This document shows, piece by piece, positions 1 through 8,676 of a stretch of DNA of 64,000 nt. Source of the DNA: Frankineae bacterium MT45 (GTDB lineage Bacteria; Actinomycetota; Actinomycetes; Mycobacteriales; Jatrophihabitantaceae); contig LT629697.1 of the NCBI GenBank assembly GCA_900100325.1, positions 3,469,423 to 3,533,422 on the forward strand. The letters are read 5' to 3'. Position 1 is the stretch's first letter; the number at the start of each line of letters is the position of its first letter. Under the pieces are notes generated by a model that saw only the letters and a list, made by a program, of their open reading frames with translations, searched no databases and was not told the DNA's origin. The position numbers and the translations under genes are program-made.

Positions 1-2
1 TG

Positions 3-137
3 CACGGCGGTATGGGATACATGCGTGAATGCGAGGTCGAGCGGCAGTACCGCGACATGCGGATCCTCGGCATCGGCGGCGGAACGACCGAGATTCTCAC
101 CGGATTGGCGGCAAAGAGATTGGGATTTACAGCATGA
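3..137 (+). CDS. acyl-CoA dehydrogenase, C-terminal fragment
   Basis: Only the last 44 residues are in the window; the reading frame is open to the left edge and stops with TGA at 135-137. The visible part reads HGGMGYMRECEVERQYRD followed by RILGIGGGTTEILTGLAAK, which is the C-terminal FAD/ETF-contact helix region of acyl-CoA dehydrogenases (the family's G-G-x-G-Y and G-T-x-E-I pattern). It lies 79 bases before the acyl-CoA carboxylase beta gene and probably starts the same operon, as isovaleryl- or citronellyl-CoA dehydrogenases do in leu/atu-type clusters. The substrate cannot be told from this fragment. Confidence 0.85.
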   Translation, partial: HGGMGYMRECEVERQYRDMRILGIGGGTTEILTGLAAKRLGFTA

Positions 138-216
138 GTGAGGATCGCAGCGAGGTACGAGCGAGGACCGGAGCGAATGCAGGGATGAGCGCCAGCGAAG
201 ACCGAGGGAGGCCAAA

Positions 217-1815
217 ATGACGGTTCTGCAGTCGCGGTTGGACACCCGGTCCGCCGAATTCAACGCCAATCGCGAGGCGATGCTGGAGAAACTCGCCGAT
301 CTGGAGAGTGAGCAGGCCAAGGCGGTCGCCGGAGGGGGCGCGAAGTACACCGAGCGCCACCATGCCCGCGGCAAGTTGCTGGCCCGGGAACGGGTAGAAC
401 TGCTCCTCGACCAGGACTCGCCGTTCCTCGAACTCTCCCCGCTCGCCGCGTGGGGCAGCGAATTCACCGTCGGGGCCAGTGTCGTCACCGGCATCGGTGT
501 GGTGAGCGGCGTCGAGTGCATGATCAACGCCAACGACCCGACCGTCCGCGGCGGGGCCAGCAATCCGTGGACGCTGCAGAAGGCCTTCCGGGCGGCCCAG
601 ATCGCCCGCGAGAACCGGCTGCCCACGATCAGCCTCGTCGAGTCCGGTGGCGCGGACCTGCCGACCCAGAAGGAGATCTTCGTCCCCGGTGGCCGCACTT
701 TCCGCGATCTCACCCGCGCCTCGGCGGCCGGCGTCCCGACCGTCGCACTGGTCTTCGGCAACTCGACGGCCGGCGGCGCGTACATCCCCGGCATGAGCGA
801 CCACGTCGTGATGGTGAAGGAGCGGGCCAAGGTCTTCCTGGCCGGGCCACCCCTGGTGAAGATGGCGACCGGAGAGGACTCTGACGACGAGTCGCTGGGC
901 GGCGCCGAGATGCACGCCCGCACCTCTGGCTTGGCCGACTACTTGGCCGCCGACGAGCAGGACGCGATCCGCCTTGGCCGCCAGATCGTGTCGCGACTGA
1001 ACTGGAGCAAGGAGGGTCCGGCGCCCTACCCGGAGGTGATCGCCCCCAAGTACGACGAGGAGGATCTCCTCGGAGTCGTCGGCCCCGACCTCAAGGTCCC
1101 CTTTGACCCGCGCGAAGTCATCGCCCGCATCGTGGACGCCAGCGACTTCGACGAGTTCAAGCCGCTCTACGGCACGAGCCTGGTCACCGGCTGGGCCCGG
1201 CTGCACGGCTACCCGATCGGCATCCTGGCCAACGCCCGTGGCGTCCTCTTCAGCGAGGAGGCACAGAAGGCGACGCAGTTCATCCAGCTCGCCAACCAGA
1301 GCAACACCCCCCTACTTTTCCTGCAGAACACCACCGGCTACATGGTGGGCAAGGAGTATGAACAGGGCGGGATCATCAAGCACGGCGCGATGATGCTCAA
1401 CGCCGTCTCCAACTCGACCGTCCCCCACCTGACCGTCGTCATGGGCGCCTCCTACGGGGCGGGTAACTACGGCATGTGCGGACGGGCCTATGACCCACGC
1501 TTCCTCTTCACCTGGCCGAGCGCGAAGTCGGCCGTGATGGGGCCGGCTCAGCTGGCCGGGGTGATCTCCATCGTGGCCCGGCAGGCCGCGCAGGCGCGCG
1601 GTCAGGAGTACGACGAGGCCGGGGACGCGCAGATGAAGGCCTACGTCGAGGCGCAGATCGAGAGCGAATCGCTGGCCAAGTTCATGTCCGGACGCCTCCT
1701 CGACGACGGCATCATCGACCCGCGCGACACCCGCACGGTGCTCGGGCTCTGCCTGTCGGCCATCCATACCGCACCGGTCGAAGGTGCCCGTCACTACGGG
1801 GTGTTCCGCACATGA
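217..1815 (+). CDS. acyl-CoA carboxylase carboxyltransferase (beta) subunit
   Basis: A 532-residue biotin-dependent carboxyltransferase. It moves the carboxyl group from carboxybiotin to an acyl-CoA; the closest functional types are methylcrotonyl-, geranyl- and propionyl-CoA carboxylases. Two crotonase-like halves are visible: an N-domain with RGGASNPWTLQKAF and GNSTAGGAYIPGMS (about residues 181-194), and a C-domain with GASYGAGNYGMCGRAYDPRF (from about residue 409) forming the second oxyanion turn. Length is normal. A purine-rich site (GAGGGAGG, 207-214) precedes the ATG closely. Its stop overlaps the next start (ATGA), so it is translationally coupled to the biotin subunit. Together with flanking dehydrogenases and a hydratase this suggests leucine/isovalerate or branched terpenoid breakdown; exact substrate is inferred. 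Confidence 0.93.
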   Translation: MTVLQSRLDTRSAEFNANREAMLEKLADLESEQAKAVAGGGAKYTERHHARGKLLARERVELLLDQDSPFLELSPLAAWGSEFTVGASVVTGIGVVSGVECMINANDPTVRGGASNPWTLQKAFRAAQIARENRLPTISLVESGGADLPTQKEIFVPGGRTFRDLTRASAAGVPTVALVFGNSTAGGAYIPGMSDHVVMVKERAKVFLAGPPLVKMATGEDSDDESLGGAEMHARTSGLADYLAADEQDAIRLGRQIVSRLNWSKEGPAPYPEVIAPKYDEEDLLGVVGPDLKVPFDPREVIARIVDASDFDEFKPLYGTSLVTGWARLHGYPIGILANARGVLFSEEAQKATQFIQLANQSNTPLLFLQNTTGYMVGKEYEQGGIIKHGAMMLNAVSNSTVPHLTVVMGASYGAGNYGMCGRAYDPRFLFTWPSAKSAVMGPAQLAGVISIVARQAAQARGQEYDEAGDAQMKAYVEAQIESESLAKFMSGRLLDDGIIDPRDTRTVLGLCLSAIHTAPVEGARHYGVFRT

Positions 1816-3842
1816 TCTCCCGAGTTCTGGTCGCGAACCGCAGTGAGATCGCGGCCCGCGTCTTTCGCACCTGCCGCGGCCTCGGCATCTCCACCGCCGC
1901 CGTCTACTCCGACCCGGACGCCGACGCCGACTACGTCACCGACGCTGACGTCGCCGCCCGCCTGCCGGGTGCGTCGCCGGCGCAGACGTACCTGCGCGGC
2001 GATTTGATCATCGACGCCGCCCGGCGAATGGGCGCTGACGCGATCCACCCCGGGTACGGCTTCCTCTCCGAGAACGCCGACTTCGCGGCCGCCGTCATCG
2101 ACGCCGGCCTCACCTGGATCGGGCCGCCGGTGGCCGCGATCGAGTCGATGGGGAGCAAGATCGAGGCCAAGCTGCTGATGGCCAAGGCCGGTGTCCCGAC
2201 CCTCACGCAACTCGAGCCGAGCGAGATCACCGCGGCCGAACTCCCCGTACTTATCAAGGCATCCGCCGGCGGCGGCGGCCGGGGCATGCGGATCGTCCGG
2301 GACCTCGCGGCGCTTCCCGCAGAACTCGCCGCGGCCCAGAGCGAGGCCCGCTCGGCCTTCGGCGATGACACCGTCTTCTGCGAGCCCTACCTCGCCACCG
2401 GCCACCACATCGAGGTGCAGATCCTGGCTGACTCCCACGGCCGGGTCTGGACAGTCGGCGAGCGCGAGTGCTCCATCCAGCGCCGCCACCAGAAGGTGAT
2501 CGAGGAGGCACCCTCACCACTCGTCGAGCGGACGCCCGGGATGCGCGAGCGTCTCTTCGACGCCGCCCGGCTGGCCGCGGAGGCGATCGGCTACGTCGGC
2601 GCCGGGACGGTCGAGTTCCTGGCCGATGACGAGGGGCGCTTCTACTTCCTGGAGATGAATACCCGCCTGCAGGTCGAGCATCCGGTCACCGAATGCACCA
2701 CCGGCCTGGATCTGGTCGCCTGGCAACTACGGGTCGCCGCCGGCGAACACCTGCCGCCGACACCACCCGCGATCGACGGCCACAGCATCGAGGTGCGTCT
2801 CTACGCCGAGGACCCCGCCGCCGGGTGGCAGCCGCAGAGCGGAGTGGTGCAGCGCTTCGACGTGCCCGACGTGGCGGCGCGCTTCGAACTCCCGACCCGT
2901 CACGGCGTTCGCCTGGACTCCGGGATCGGCAGCCAGAGCACGCTCGTCGGTATCCACTACGACCCGATGCTGGCCAAAGTGATCAGCTGGGCCCCGACCC
3001 GCACCGAGGCGGCGACGATGCTCGCCGCCACCCTCGCCCGCACCCGGCTGCACGGGCTGGTCACCAACCGCGATCTGCTGGTGAATCTCCTCAGGCATCC
3101 GGCGTTCCTGGCCGGGGCCACCGACACCGCGTTCTTCGCGACGCACGGTGGAACGACCGATGGCACCGCCGGAACCCTCGCCGCGCCACTGGCCGACGCG
3201 CAGGCGTTGCAGCTCAGCGCACTCGCCGCGGCCCTGGCCGACGCGGCCGACCGGCGTGAGCGGGCGACAACCCAGCCCGACCTCCCCAGCGGCTGGCGCA
3301 ACGTGGTCTCACAGAGCCAGCGCAGTACCTTCCAGCACGGCCAGCAGCAGTTGCCCGTCGAATACCGCCTCGGCCGGGGAGGGCTGGTCTCCGAGCAATA
3401 CCCCGATGCTCGGCTGCTGAGCCTCACCGCGACCGAGGTGGTCCTGGAGGTGGACGGCGTCCGACAGCGGTTCACCGTCGCCCGCTACCCGGACGATCAG
3501 TCGACCTACGTCGACTCGGCCGGCGGGTCGGTGACCCTGCAGCGGGTGGAGCGCTTCGCCGACCCGAGCAGCCAACTGGCCGAGGGGTCGCTGCTGGCCC
3601 CGATGCCGGGGTCGGTGGTCCGGGTCGAGGTGACCCTGGGCGAGAGCGTCAGCGCCGGCCAGCCACTGCTGACGCTGGAGGCCATGAAGATGCAGCATCA
3701 GATCTGCGCCCCGATCGACGGCGTCATCAGCGAGCTATCCGTCTCCGTCGGCGATCAGGTCGACGTCGGCGCCGTCCTCGCCGTCGTGAATCCGCCAGAT
3801 GAGCAGTCAGCCAACCCATCCATTGAAGGAGAATCAGCGTGA
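1812..3842 (+). CDS. acyl-CoA carboxylase biotin-containing (alpha) subunit
   Basis: A 676-residue fusion of biotin carboxylase and biotin carboxyl carrier domains. It carboxylates its own biotin with ATP and bicarbonate and hands it to the beta subunit encoded just upstream. The ATP-grasp glycine loop SAGGGGRGM is near residues 150-158. EMNTRLQVEHPVTE, with the catalytic/metal residues, is near 281-294. The C-terminal carrier domain holds the biotinylation motif EAMKM with Lys626 as the acceptor. The middle part (about 450-590) is the less conserved BT-like linker that docks to the beta subunit. It overlaps both neighbours by 4 bases, giving a tightly coupled operon. Methylcrotonyl-type is my best guess from context; propionyl- or geranyl-CoA carboxylase cannot be excluded. 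Confidence 0.93.
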   Translation: MISRVLVANRSEIAARVFRTCRGLGISTAAVYSDPDADADYVTDADVAARLPGASPAQTYLRGDLIIDAARRMGADAIHPGYGFLSENADFAAAVIDAGLTWIGPPVAAIESMGSKIEAKLLMAKAGVPTLTQLEPSEITAAELPVLIKASAGGGGRGMRIVRDLAALPAELAAAQSEARSAFGDDTVFCEPYLATGHHIEVQILADSHGRVWTVGERECSIQRRHQKVIEEAPSPLVERTPGMRERLFDAARLAAEAIGYVGAGTVEFLADDEGRFYFLEMNTRLQVEHPVTECTTGLDLVAWQLRVAAGEHLPPTPPAIDGHSIEVRLYAEDPAAGWQPQSGVVQRFDVPDVAARFELPTRHGVRLDSGIGSQSTLVGIHYDPMLAKVISWAPTRTEAATMLAATLARTRLHGLVTNRDLLVNLLRHPAFLAGATDTAFFATHGGTTDGTAGTLAAPLADAQALQLSALAAALADAADRRERATTQPDLPSGWRNVVSQSQRSTFQHGQQQLPVEYRLGRGGLVSEQYPDARLLSLTATEVVLEVDGVRQRFTVARYPDDQSTYVDSAGGSVTLQRVERFADPSSQLAEGSLLAPMPGSVVRVEVTLGESVSAGQPLLTLEAMKMQHQICAPIDGVISELSVSVGDQVDVGAVLAVVNPPDEQSANPSIEGESA

Positions 3843-4996
3843 ACTTCACCGAGACCCAGGAGCAGTCCGCGCTGCGGGCCGCCGTCGCCGAGCTCGGCGC
3901 GAAGTACGGCCACGACTACACGCTGGCCAAGGCTCGCGCCCACGAACCACTCACCGAACTCTGGAGCGAGGCCGGAAAGCTCGGTTTTCTCGGGGTAAAC
4001 CTGCCCGAGGAGTACGGCGGCGGCGGGGCCGGCATGTTCGAACTCGCCCTCGTCCAGGAGGAGCTCGGCGCGTCGGGGAGCGGGCTGCTGATGATGGTCG
4101 TCTCGCCGGCCATCTGCGGAACGGTGATCAGCCGCTTCGGCACCGACGAGCAGAAGCAGCGCTTCCTCCCCGGTCTCAGCGACGGCTCGCAGATCATGGC
4201 CTTCGGGATCACCGAGCCCGACGCCGGCTCGAACTCGCACCGGATCACCACCACCGCCCGCCGCGACGGCGACGACTGGCTGCTCACCGGCCGCAAGATC
4301 TACATCTCCGGCGTCGACCAGGCCGATCACGTGCTGGTCGTCAGCCGCACTGAAGACGCCAAGAGCGGGCGTCTGAAGCCGGTCCTCTTCGCGGTTCCCA
4401 CCGACGCGCCGAGCTTCGAGTTCAACCCGATCGAGATGGACCTGGTGATGCCCGACCGCCAGTTCATGGTCTTCCTCGACGACGTCCGGGTGCCTGCCGA
4501 AGCCCTTATCGGCGAGGAGGACGCGGCGCTGGCCCAGCTCTTCGCCGGCCTCAATCCGGAGCGGATCATGGCCTCGGCGCTGAGCATCGGGACCGGCCGC
4601 TACGCCATGGACAAGGCCACCAAGTACGCCAACGAGCGCTCCGTCTGGGGGAAGCCGATCGGCTCGCACCAGGGCATCGCCCACCCGCTGGCCCAGGCCA
4701 AGATCGAGCTCGAACTGGCCCGGCTGATGATGCAGAAGGCGGCGTCGCTCTATGACAGCGGCGACGATATGGGCGCCGGCGAGTCGGCGAACATGGCCAA
4801 GTACGCCGCGGCCGAAGCGACCGCTCACGTGGTTGATCAGGCCGTGCAGACGCTGGGTGGAAACGGCCTGGCCAGCGAGTACGGGCTGGGGACGCTGCTG
4901 GCCACCTCCCGGGTGAGCCGGATCGCGCCGGTGAGCCGCGAGATGATCCTCAACTTCGTAGCGCAGTTCAGCCTGAACCTCCCGAAGTCGTACTGA
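3839..4996 (+). CDS. acyl-CoA dehydrogenase
   Basis: A full-length (385 residues) FAD-dependent acyl-CoA dehydrogenase with a GTG start that overlaps the stop of the carboxylase subunit (GTGA). The middle beta domain begins with MAFGITEPDAGSNSHRI, the usual FAD/substrate-binding segment. The C-terminal helical domain has QTLGGNGLASEYGLG, where Glu347 (in SEY) matches the catalytic base of the MCAD/SCAD-type enzymes. The usual terminal EGT motif is replaced by RIAPVSREM, a variant seen in many actinobacterial FadE proteins. This is a second dehydrogenase in the operon besides the one cut by the left edge, so the cluster handles at least two oxidation steps or two chain types. Confidence 0.92.
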   Translation: MNFTETQEQSALRAAVAELGAKYGHDYTLAKARAHEPLTELWSEAGKLGFLGVNLPEEYGGGGAGMFELALVQEELGASGSGLLMMVVSPAICGTVISRFGTDEQKQRFLPGLSDGSQIMAFGITEPDAGSNSHRITTTARRDGDDWLLTGRKIYISGVDQADHVLVVSRTEDAKSGRLKPVLFAVPTDAPSFEFNPIEMDLVMPDRQFMVFLDDVRVPAEALIGEEDAALAQLFAGLNPERIMASALSIGTGRYAMDKATKYANERSVWGKPIGSHQGIAHPLAQAKIELELARLMMQKAASLYDSGDDMGAGESANMAKYAAAEATAHVVDQAVQTLGGNGLASEYGLGTLLATSRVSRIAPVSREMILNFVAQFSLNLPKSY

Positions 4997-5024
4997 GCCG
5001 GCGACGCGGAGGTAGGGATACGCC

Positions 5025-5777
5025 GTGAGCGTCGACTACTCACTCGACCGGGGCATCGCCACGATCACCCTTAATTCACCGGAGAATCGCAACGCCCTCA
5101 GTTCGGCGCTGGTCGCCGGGCTCTCGGGTCACCTGGCGACGGCGGCGGCCGATCCGTCGGTGCGGGCGGTGCTGCTGACCCACACCGGATCGACCTTCTG
5201 CGCCGGCGCCGACCTGGCCGAGAGCGCCGCCGAAGGGGGCCCGGCCAAGGGCACCCAGCGGATGGTCGACCTACTGCGCCAGATCATCGAGGGGCCGAAG
5301 CCGGTCCTCGCGGTGATCGACGGGAACGTGCGCGCCGGCGGGCTCGGGCTCGTCGGCGCCTGCGACCTGGCGTTGGCCGGCCCGAGCTCCAGCTTCGCCT
5401 TCACCGAGGTACGGATCGGCGTGGCACCGGCGATCATTTCGCTGACGACGCTGCCGGTGATGCAGCCGCGGGCCGCGGCCCGGTACCTGCTCACCGGCGA
5501 GAAGTTCGACGCGAGGATCGCCGCCGAGATTGGCCTGATCACGGTGGCGGCCGAGGACTTGGCGAGTGCCGTCGACGAGCTCACCGGGGCGCTGCGGCAG
5601 TCCTCACCGCAGGGGCTGGGCGAGACGAAACGCCTGCTCAATAAGGGTCTGCTGGCCCGCTTCGACGGCGACGCCGCCGAGCTCGCCGCCTTGTCGGCCC
5701 GTCTCTTCGAGTCAGACGACGCCCGCGAGGGGATCATGGCGTTCCTGCAGAAGCGGTCACCGAGCTGGGCGCTATGA
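5025..5777 (+). CDS. enoyl-CoA hydratase/isomerase (crotonase) family protein
   Basis: A 250-residue crotonase-fold protein, GTG start with a GGAGG site 11 bases upstream. The oxyanion-hole segment TFCAGADLAES and the second loop (GLGLVGACDLAL) are present. Of the two catalytic glutamates of classical hydratases, the one in TEVRIGVAPA (Glu164 equivalent in the rat enzyme) is kept, but the Glu144 position in the GGGxE segment is Gly/Leu (AGGLGLVG). It may therefore act as an isomerase, a methylglutaconyl-CoA-type hydratase with altered chemistry, or another crotonase reaction. Its place after the carboxylase would fit the hydratase step of leucine breakdown. It overlaps the following regulator gene by 4 bases. 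Confidence 0.85.
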   Translation: MSVDYSLDRGIATITLNSPENRNALSSALVAGLSGHLATAAADPSVRAVLLTHTGSTFCAGADLAESAAEGGPAKGTQRMVDLLRQIIEGPKPVLAVIDGNVRAGGLGLVGACDLALAGPSSSFAFTEVRIGVAPAIISLTTLPVMQPRAAARYLLTGEKFDARIAAEIGLITVAAEDLASAVDELTGALRQSSPQGLGETKRLLNKGLLARFDGDAAELAALSARLFESDDAREGIMAFLQKRSPSWAL

Positions 5778-6430
5778 CGACCACCTCGGGTACGGCGCTC
5801 AACCCTCGCTCCCCCAGCCAGGATCGCAGCCGGTTGACCCGGCAAAATCTCCTCGAAGCCGCCGGAGACTGTCTCTGCGAGATCGGCTGGACCCGCACCA
5901 CGGTCAGCCTGGTCGCGGAGCGGGCCGGGGTCTCCCGAGGCGCGGCCCAGCACCACTTCCCGACCCGGGAGGAGCTCTTCACGGCCGTCGTCGAGTACCT
6001 GGCCGACCAGCGCACCGCGGAGATGGCCGAGGAGGTCACCCAGCTGCCACCGGGAGCCGAACGGACCGAGGCCGTGGTTCAGATGCTGGTCCGCAGCTAC
6101 ACCGGACGGACGTTCCGGGCCGCGCTGCAGATCTGGGTCGCCGCTGCGTCGGATGAGGTGCTGCGGGCCCAGATCGTCCCGCTGGAGGCGCGGATGGGTG
6201 CCGCGGCCCACCAGGCGGCGATCCAGCTGCTGGGGGTGGACGAGCGCCTGCCCGGCGTGCGGGAGACCGTCCAGGGAATCCTTGACATGGCACGGGGCCT
6301 GGCGCTGGCCAACCTGCTCACCGACGATTCCCGCCGACGGGCGCGGGTCGTGCGGCAGTGGTCGAAGCTGCTGCAGGAAGCCCTCCACGACGCGGCGCTG
6401 CCCGACCCACAGCCGGGTGCCGCGTCCTGA
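5774..6430 (+). CDS. TetR family transcriptional regulator
   Basis: A 218-residue regulator. The N-terminal helix-turn-helix is clear (RQNLLEAAGDCLCEIGWTR, then VSLVAERAGVSRGAAQHHFP), and the ligand-binding C-terminal half is diverged as usual. Its ATGA start overlaps the stop of the hydratase gene, so it is the last gene of the acyl-CoA operon and probably controls it, with an acyl-CoA as likely effector (inference). It is followed at once by a convergent gene on the other strand. Confidence 0.88.
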   Translation: MTTTSGTALNPRSPSQDRSRLTRQNLLEAAGDCLCEIGWTRTTVSLVAERAGVSRGAAQHHFPTREELFTAVVEYLADQRTAEMAEEVTQLPPGAERTEAVVQMLVRSYTGRTFRAALQIWVAAASDEVLRAQIVPLEARMGAAAHQAAIQLLGVDERLPGVRETVQGILDMARGLALANLLTDDSRRRARVVRQWSKLLQEALHDAALPDPQPGAAS

Positions 6431-6454
6431 CCAGCTGGGATCGGGCCGAGCGGG

Positions 6455-7315
6455 TCAGAGTCCGTGGTTGCGTAGGAACTGCCGGGTCACCGGCGCCAGC
6501 GTGTCGATGATCGGGTACGCGACGACGGCCAGGAGCAGCACCGCGCTGCCGACGTAGGGCACGAAGTTGCGGCGGCGTGACTTGCGCTTCTTGTTCACCG
6601 CGGGCCGGATTCCATACCGGCGCATCAGCATCGTGCGACGCAGCCCGAGGGCGATCAACGTGATGCCGAACATGGCCGCCGCCTCGTCAATCAGATAGGC
6701 ACTGATCGGGGCGAGGCGCGGCTCGGGCGGCATCGCATAGTCCGACGTCGAGGTCTCCTCCGACTGCACCGGGTCCAGGCAGCGCGCCTCGGGGCGGAAC
6801 GCCGCCGGCACGGAGTGATCCGTCGGCACCCGCAGCACCGAGACCGGGCTCCCGACGCTTGCGCCGGCTCCCGGCATGCAGGTGGCTCCGGCCAGCACAC
6901 TCACCTGGGTTCCGTCCGAGAGCATCACCTGGACCGTGCTGCGCCCGTCGGCCTCGGCGATGACCGAGACGACGGTGCCCGGGTAGGAGCGCTGCCCCGC
7001 GGCGACCTGGCTGAACCAGGTGGCCAGCTGGCGGTTGTAGCCGTCCCGTAGCGCACTGTTGTTGCCGCGGTATGCGGCCGCCTGCTGCACGGAGAAGACG
7101 GTCAGGCCGAGCATCAGCAATGAATAGCTGATGGTCAGGGCCCAGGGCAGTAGGTAGCGGAAGATCACTCGGCGGGGGATGCGCAGGGCGTGCAGGCTGA
7201 TCGCGTAGCGGCGCCCGTCTGCGAAGTGCTGCGGTTGCCGGTCGACATAGGCGATGCGTACGTCACCGGGCGGGGCGTAGAGCGAACGCGGTGGGGCGTC
7301 AGCGGACAGCGTCAT
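6455..7315 (-). CDS. membrane protein of unknown function
   Basis: A 286-residue protein with no family I recognise. Hydrophobic segments lie near residues 50-78 (YLLPWALTISYSLLMLGLTV), 203-222 (AAAMFGITLIALGLRR) and 252-271 (VGSAVLLLAVVAYPIIDTL). Between the first two is a roughly 110-residue region with a beta-rich look (GTVVSVIAEADGRSTVQVML) that probably faces outside and may bind or be modified. A strongly basic patch (NKKRKSRRR) precedes the last segment, which fits the positive-inside rule. It stands alone and convergent to the TetR gene. Confidence 0.6.
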   Translation of the reverse strand: MTLSADAPPRSLYAPPGDVRIAYVDRQPQHFADGRRYAISLHALRIPRRVIFRYLLPWALTISYSLLMLGLTVFSVQQAAAYRGNNSALRDGYNRQLATWFSQVAAGQRSYPGTVVSVIAEADGRSTVQVMLSDGTQVSVLAGATCMPGAGASVGSPVSVLRVPTDHSVPAAFRPEARCLDPVQSEETSTSDYAMPPEPRLAPISAYLIDEAAAMFGITLIALGLRRTMLMRRYGIRPAVNKKRKSRRRNFVPYVGSAVLLLAVVAYPIIDTLAPVTRQFLRNHGL

Positions 7316-7439
7316 TCACTCAGCCGATCTGCTACGACCCCAGGCCGTCAGGAAACTGGTCGAGCACACTCGGATCCCCATCCGTGGTACCTGTGCGTGT
7401 GATCAACCGCGTGAAGCGTAAGTCAAGAATGTCCCGGCG

Positions 7440-7652
7440 TCATGTCGAAGCCGTCATCTCGAAGCGGCGGTACAGACGGCCCGGGGTTGCCTCCGTTTGC
7501 GGTGCGGGGGCAACCCCAGGCCGGCCGCTCTTGCCTTCGCCGACGGACAGGGACCGATCGACGAGCTCAGTACCGGGGTGGTCAGCTACGGAACCGGCTG
7601 ACGCCCCGGACAGCACCGAATTTCTGGCATGACGAACCAAGCTCTCTCGCAT
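7440..7652 (-). CDS. possible small protein, unknown
   Basis: A 70-codon frame starting MRESLVRHARNSVLSGASAG. The ATG has a good purine-rich site (GGAAGGG, spacing about 6) directly upstream, which is the main reason to list it. The protein is Ser/Gly/Pro-rich without hydrophobic segments, and no relative is recognised. The frame lies between two divergent genes and downstream of the inverted repeat at 7725-7752. It may be a chance frame in GC-rich DNA. Confidence 0.25.
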   Translation of the reverse strand: MRESLVRHARNSVLSGASAGSVADHPGTELVDRSLSVGEGKSGRPGVAPAPQTEATPGRLYRRFEMTAST

Positions 7653-7724
7653 GATTTCCCTTCCTACGCCGAGCATTCGGTGCGCCGCGGCTGACGTTAC
7701 ATAAGCCGATAATCGGGATCAATA

Positions 7725-7752
7725 GAATCTGACAACGAATTCTGTCAGATTC
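7725..7752. promoter_or_regulatory. perfect inverted repeat, possible operator
   Basis: Arms GAATCTGACA and TGTCAGATTC are perfect 10-base complements around an 8-base spacer. The site is in AT-rich DNA about 100 bases upstream of the hydrolase gene at 7855 and just upstream of the possible small gene on the other strand. Size and symmetry fit a dimeric regulator site; a hairpin is the alternative. No regulator gene adjoins it. Confidence 0.45.
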
Positions 7753-7854
7753 GCGACAACCGGGTCCAGGGCCCTGATTTCGGGTGGGTATTGCGGGCAA
7801 ACCGGTCCCAAATCGGGTAACGGAGCGCCACCCGCTGCTTGCTAATATCCGCCG

Positions 7855-8676
7855 ATGACCTCGATCAACCGGCGTGAGCCGATGCTGCTGCTCCACGGTG
7901 TGATGGGCTCGGCCGCGATGTGGCGCGAGGTGACGCCCCAACTCGAGGACGACTTCGACCTCCTCGTACCGAACGCGCTCGGCCACGCCGGCGGTCGCCT
8001 TGGTGATTCCGCACCCCGGCCGACGACGATCCGCGCCATCGTCGACGACTTCGAACGCAGCCTGAACGAACGTGGCTGGTCGCAGGCCCACCTGGTCGGC
8101 AACTCGATGGGCGGCTGGGCCGCGCTGGAACTGGCGCGCCGGGGCCGGGCGCTGAGCGTCTGCGCGCTCTCCCCGGCCGGCATGTGGGATGGCGACGCGA
8201 TCAGCAGCACCTCTACTGACAGCGAGACCCGCCGCAAGCTGCGCTCGGCCCGCCGGCGGGGGCGCCTCTTCCGCCCAACCCTGCCGCTGGCCCTCAAGAA
8301 CGCCCGGATCCGCCGCTTCGCGCTGGCCGATCAGTCGGTGCACGGCGACCGGGTGCCCGCTCGCGCCATCGTGCAGGTCGTCGATGACATGCTCGCCTGC
8401 ACGGTCGCCGAGGATCTGCTGGCCACCGACGAGAGCTTTGCTCTGCTCGACCCCCTCCCCTGCCCGGTGCTGGTCGCCTGGTCGGCCCGGGACCGGATCT
8501 TCCCGGTGAAGCACTTCGAGCCGCGCGCCCGTCAGATGCTCCCCGCCGCGCAGTTCCGCCGACTCGAGGACTGCGGGCACGTCCCGATGTTCGACAACCC
8601 GTCGCTGGTCGTCCAGACGATCCGCGACGCCACCCAACTACCGCAGGTCCATCCGATCAAGGGAGATGCCCAATGA
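7855..8676 (+). CDS. alpha/beta hydrolase
   Basis: A 273-residue hydrolase of the alpha/beta fold. The first strand and oxyanion segment read LLLHGVMGSAAMW. The nucleophile elbow is GNSMGG with Ser84, followed by the acid in SARDRIFP (Asp213) and the histidine in DCGHVPMF (His242), so the triad is complete. A lid-like, basic region (about 115-150) lies between. The substrate is not evident. The gene overlaps the following dehydrogenase gene by 4 bases (ATGA), so the two products probably act in one pathway, for example ester or lactone hydrolysis followed by alcohol oxidation (inference). Confidence 0.85.
   Translation: MTSINRREPMLLLHGVMGSAAMWREVTPQLEDDFDLLVPNALGHAGGRLGDSAPRPTTIRAIVDDFERSLNERGWSQAHLVGNSMGGWAALELARRGRALSVCALSPAGMWDGDAISSTSTDSETRRKLRSARRRGRLFRPTLPLALKNARIRRFALADQSVHGDRVPARAIVQVVDDMLACTVAEDLLATDESFALLDPLPCPVLVAWSARDRIFPVKHFEPRARQMLPAAQFRRLEDCGHVPMFDNPSLVVQTIRDATQLPQVHPIKGDAQ

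Larger units (their letters stand above)
7316..7854. other. gene-poor intergenic stretch
   Basis: About 540 bases between two divergent genes without a recognised gene. It holds a possible 70-codon minus-strand reading frame (7440-7652) and a perfect inverted repeat (7725-7752), both listed separately. Base composition becomes more AT-rich around 7690-7760, as expected for a promoter region. Nothing else supported is visible. Confidence 0.5.
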
